Shown here: piece by piece, positions 60,358 to 64,000 of the stretch
How the letters are laid out: every line of letters starts with the position of its first letter
Numbering within the stretch: the first letter of the stretch is position 1
From: Episyrphus balteatus
Lineage: Eukaryota; Arthropoda; Insecta; Diptera; Syrphidae
NCBI RefSeq assembly: GCF_945859705.1
Contig: NC_079137.1
Coordinates: 63,892,552 to 63,956,551, forward strand
Length of the DNA: 64,000 nucleotides
Direction: 5' to 3'
The notes under the pieces: model-generated
Database searches by the model: none
Seen by the model: the letters and a program-made list of their open reading frames with translations, nothing else
What the model was told of the DNA's origin: nothing
Program-made: the position numbers and the translations under genes

Positions 60358-61329
60358 CTGGGAAAAAAAATGGGAACAAAAATTATTGTAGAATTGTGTC
60401 GAAATCAGTTTAATCAATTTCTAATATGTATGTACTTCTTGTACAAGTTTTAGTTTAATATAAAGCAGTTCCAATCTTCTATACTTTATTTGCGACATAA
60501 AAATGTGGGTACTATTTGTAGTACAAGTTTAGGAGATATGCTTTCATTTTTCAAAGCAGAAACTGAAATTGAGCCTTATTTCAGAATTTGGATTCATTTA
60601 GTTTGGCCTTATTTCACTTCAGCGCCCAACTCGAGAATCCTTGACCCTATAAAAAATTTGGCAAAACTAAAAAAAGCCCATATTGATATCTAATACAGAC
60701 GTTTTTTAAAATATTCTTAACGTTTACACATATTTGCGAGGACCGCAATTTTAAGTTTATCCAAAAAATTTGAATACACAAATTGAAATGGAAAAAACTG
60801 CCGATTTGTATGAATTTGTGTACCTGCTGATTTTAAGGAATTTTTGAATGTAATTTGAGCTACATTACCAACGCATGGTCCGATTTACTTTAAACCTCAT
60901 ATTAGTGTCTAATTTCATGCATTTCATTTTTGTTGAAATGTACGAACAATCCAAACAAGTTTTTTGTCCATGGTTTTTTCCTTTTTCTATCAAGTGACGC
61001 AAATAAAAAAGTGTTTATTGGATGCGAAAAAATTTCAATTTCTATTTTGGATTTTATTAGTTTAAGAATACTGTTTGTAATATGCGTCCAAATTTGAAAA
61101 TCAAAAACCATAAATCTGCTAGACACCTGAACAAAAATCCAAAACTCAATCTCATTTATTTATTTTTTCTATTTTTCAAAATTTAAAGATTCTTTAATTT
61201 AGATGTTGGGTTGAATAAGAAGCTACACCTTTGCCTATACGGATTGCTTGATTAAATTTAAATTTGGTATGTAGTTGTATATTGTACGGAGTGGTTTTTG
61301 GAGTTAATTTTTTAGAACCAAAAATACTA
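60358..61329. other. Intron of the TTLL1-type gene
   Basis: AT-rich, no exon recognised. The intron continues at least to the DINE-like remnant. Confidence 0.6.
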
Positions 61330-61950
61330 CCCATATTTTACCTCCCAATTTTAGAGAAGTATAATTTTCTCAAAACAGCTCTTACGATTTTGTCATTCTT
61401 CAATTCATTCAATGTCATTCTTTTAATGAACAAAGTTTTTTTCGAATCATTAGCGGCAACGGCTAATTCAATTTAAATGAAAATATTATATAAAAGCATT
61501 TATTAAGCTTTAATGTACAAAACTTAAAATAAGCAAAAGGTAATTTTTGGTTTTTGAAGAAAATTTGATTTTTTTTTTTCTTGAAAAATCAAATTTTCGA
61601 GAGACGTTGATATTTTTTTGAAATTTTGGTTATGATGTTAATTAATATAATAATACTATGATAACATAATAATCATAGGTTTTAAAAACTATTATTACTA
61701 GAATATAGCTAACCAAATTTTTTTGAATTTTTTTTTCAAAAAATAGTTCATATAAAAATAGTTTTTTTTATTCATATTTGCGATTTTGTTTTTGTTTTTA
61801 ATGCAAAGTAAATCTATGTGCATACTTTTTAGCAGCTTAAATTAATTTAAAAATATTGATTTTTCGTAAGACGAACGAATTTTTTGTTTAAAAAATTCAA
61901 GCAACTTGAACTTTGGAGCAAATTCATGGGGCGCAGTCGTGTGTTTTATT
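61330..61950 (-). mobile_element. Degenerate DINE-like element, copy D
   Basis: Shares TTTCTCAAAACAGCTCTTAC (61368-61387; compare the CTCGAAAACGGCTCTAACG of other copies) and the end CGCAGTCGTGTGTTTTATTT near 61935. The hairpin end is not recognisable. Confidence 0.45.
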
Positions 61951-62449
61951 TTTTCGATATAAAGTTTTATAAATTTCGGTATTTCAAGGAAAAAAATTAG
62001 CACCTACATACATAATTTCGACTTCGTTTTGTACTTTTGTTTTCTCCTGTCAATTTTGGAAAAAAAAGTCTGCATATCTCCTTATTTTATAAAATTCTAT
62101 GTTTTTGAAATTCAATATTAGTAAGAGAATTAAAAAAAAAAAACGACCATTTTGTTTGAAATAAATTCGGTGTAAGAGAATTTTGTGGTCTTCGTCTTAT
62201 GAAATATTGAGATAGGTAAAAAATATGACAATGCCTCAGATAAGTGCATATGAATGGGTAAGGTTATTGATTCAAAAAGTACTCTTTACCTTTTTTTTTG
62301 TTTTCCATTTTTTTGAAGATGATTCTTCCATTGTATCACAGTTTCAGTTTCATTTTTGTTACGTTGCCAGTAAGCATATATTTCAAGGGTATTAACAAAA
62401 ACAAGGTTGTTTTATAACAATTCAAAAATGTAACGAGTGTGGCAATATA
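61951..62449. other. AT-rich non-coding stretch
   Basis: Nothing recognisable. Confidence 0.5.
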
Positions 62450-62525
62450 CAGTGCCGGATTAGCCTCAAGGCAAACTAGGCAGCTGCCTAGGGGCCCCAC
62501 TTCAGCTAGGGGCCCCTCACCCTGA
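62450..62525. mobile_element. Fragment of a hAT-like element end
   Basis: CAGTGCCGGATTAGCC at 62450, followed by GCAGCTGCCTAGGGGCCCC and a second AGGGGCCCC, resembles widespread hAT-type transposon termini starting CAGTG. No matching opposite end was found nearby. Confidence 0.4.
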
Positions 62526-62659
62526 CAACGAACAAACAAAATTTCTTGGAAAAGTATCTTCAATAAAAAACAGCATTACATTGTATTTGAAAAAATAAGA
62601 AAAAAAAACAACAAAAAAAAAGAAGAATAAAAAAACTTTTGCAAATCATAAAAACATTA

Positions 62660-62806
62660 GCCCCGTTCCATTGGAGGTGGTTAGTCATGAGTAGATCTAG
62701 TACCTACTATAAATAACACAATCTTCTACTCGCGGAGATAGGAATGTGTAGTTGTTGAACTAGATTTCTACTCACGAGTAAACTACCACCTTCAATATAA
62801 CAGGGC
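62660..62806. mobile_element. 147-bp MITE with TA target duplication
   Basis: The ends GCCCCGTTCCATTGGAGGTG and its imperfect inverse (CACCTTCAATATAACAGGGC, 62787-62806) extend inwards as long inverted arms including GAGTAGATCTAGT / ACTAGATTTCTACTC. TA on both sides suggests a Tc1/mariner-type insertion. Confidence 0.65.
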
Positions 62807-63616
62807 TATTGTATATATGTATGCATGTGTTTATAATGAATTATGACTCCCATCCCATCCTGAAGGGCCCAACCCAGCGATGCCAGATTGAGGGATTTTT
62901 TTTCGGGATTTTTGATTAGGGAAAACGGAAAAATCAACCCAGAAAATGGGAATACAGTCAGCTCAAAATATATCACGTTTTAATAAAAAAAGTTCTTTTT
63001 ACAAAATCAAAATTCATCATATTGATATAACAAATTAAAAAAAAATACTTCTTCCCATGTGCTCCAACCTTAATATTTAAACTGTAAATCTCTTCTTAAA
63101 AAAAAAAAATTAATATTACTTGTGTATTCGAATATAATTCCAACGACATCGAACCACAGTTTAGTAACGAGGTGGTGCCATTCAAGATCTTCATGTTGCA
63201 ATCAGATACGTCAGAAAATGTGAGATTGTGCACGCAGAGAAGTTACTCAAATTGATATTAGATTTAATCAAATCACGGAATTGGTTTGTATATCATTTTT
63301 TAGATAACTTTATTGTTAATAAATCTTACCTTTGTCATTTTTTGTTTATTTGAACAACAATGTAGCTATTCAATAAAAACGATACCAATCTCTTTTCCAA
63401 GATGGCGGCTGCTCCCGACCTCCTATCATCCAAACAAATTAACTTTTATGATAAGGACAACCTGTGTTTCGCATGAAAAAAATATTGTAACGTGAAAAAA
63501 TCTGATTTCATGCCCATATTTTGACTAATTTGCCTGGGCTATAATAATAGAATCAAAATTAAAACTTTTTGGTATGATTTCTCTCTCCAGTTTTATAATG
63601 AAACCGTAATGCCGAC
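62807..63616. other. Non-coding stretch
   Basis: No firm gene. A 24-codon plus-strand frame with a good start context (CCAAGATGG) lies at 63402-63476, and the sequence at 63120-63260 is less AT-rich. Both are unexplained. Confidence 0.4.
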
Positions 63617-63763
63617 TTATCACGAGTCGATTTTCGCCGTGCGGCGAAGCTTTTCGGCGTCAGTCGAGTCGTGTGAAGGTAAGCCGCACGCGACTAAAGT
63701 GATAATCCCCATACTACTTTAGCCGTGAGACATATCATGTGGCTAAAACCGACTCGTGAAAAA
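63617..63763. mobile_element. Small MITE with TCACGAGTCG ends
   Basis: TCACGAGTCG near 63620 and its inverse CGACTCGTGA near 63750 bound a GC-richer stretch with several further inverted segments (GCCGTGCGGCG, AGCCGCACGCG). The exact ends are uncertain. Confidence 0.5.
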
Positions 63764-64000
63764 TCATCATATTAATATTTTCTAATAACTTATCGTTAAT
63801 CGAAGTTATCTGTGAAGCATCAAGTTGCTTTAATGTTGAAATATCGCTGCAATATTTATTATAGTTATTACAAAACTTTTAGTTTACGTTTATAAAATGA
63901 CATGATAGGACACAGATTATAGCCGATTAGTCTTTAGTAAGTTACCTACACAAATTTCTAACTTAACTTAAAAAGAGCTTATGATATTGAAAAACCATCG

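Noticed and set aside
1..64000. CRISPR array, tRNA or rRNA genes
   Set aside because: Tandem repeats here lack regular unique spacers. The only tRNA-like sequences are SINE-type (22.3 kb) or a doubtful remnant (35.4 kb).
60358..64000. Search for further TTLL1 exons
   Set aside because: I looked for the conserved segment expected just upstream (VHLTN-type) on the minus strand and did not find it, so no exon is claimed.

Overview
This window looks like a piece of an insect nuclear genome, most likely a fly. It is strongly AT-rich, protein-coding exons are sparse and split by GT-AG introns, most of the sequence is intron or intergenic DNA, and there are many mobile elements of kinds common in Diptera: a copia-type LTR element with a half-tRNA-iMet primer site, a Foldback-like element, DINE/INE-1-like repeats, a SINE, a non-LTR tail and several MITEs. 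The species assignment is inference. Nothing here is bacterial: there are no operons, ribosome-binding sites or CRISPR arrays.

Layout. 1-2482 (minus): 5' part of a copia element with an intact Gag-protease-integrase frame running off the left edge. 4629-6368 (minus): two exons of an unrecognised Arg/Ser/Pro-rich protein. 8000-10677: repeats including an inverted pair of DINE-like elements. 13.3-14.2 kb: tandem repeats. 18.8 kb: tail of a non-LTR retrotransposon. 22.0-22.7 kb: a tRNA-derived SINE between two identical 123-bp direct repeats. 26.9-29.5 kb: three small inverted-repeat elements, one holding an 84-bp perfect palindrome. 31.8-32.5 kb: another DINE-like copy. 37.96-44.01 kb: a 6-kb Foldback-like element. 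44.76 kb: a long hairpin. 46.15-50.53 kb: AT-rich repeats, then two unrelated ~1.7-kb elements with terminal inverted repeats. 51.3-55.0 kb: two candidate minus-strand exons. 59807-60357 (minus): the last two exons of a TTLL1-type tubulin glutamylase gene. 61.3-63.8 kb: repeat fragments and two small MITEs.

Genes. TTLL1 is confidently recognised; only its C-terminal ~160 residues are in the window. The 4629-6368 exons, and perhaps the candidate exons at 51339-51547 and 54764-54969, may belong to one gene with very long introns starting near 59.2-59.5 kb just downstream of TTLL1. This link is inference, and the reading phases show that at least one further exon would be needed.

Most of the interest lies in the mobile DNA: the Foldback-like element with asymmetrically expanded arms, the element at 46910-48617 with repeated GTCGTAAACGCC-like motifs, and the palindrome-bearing element at 28756-29457. 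I saw no clearly new biochemical system.
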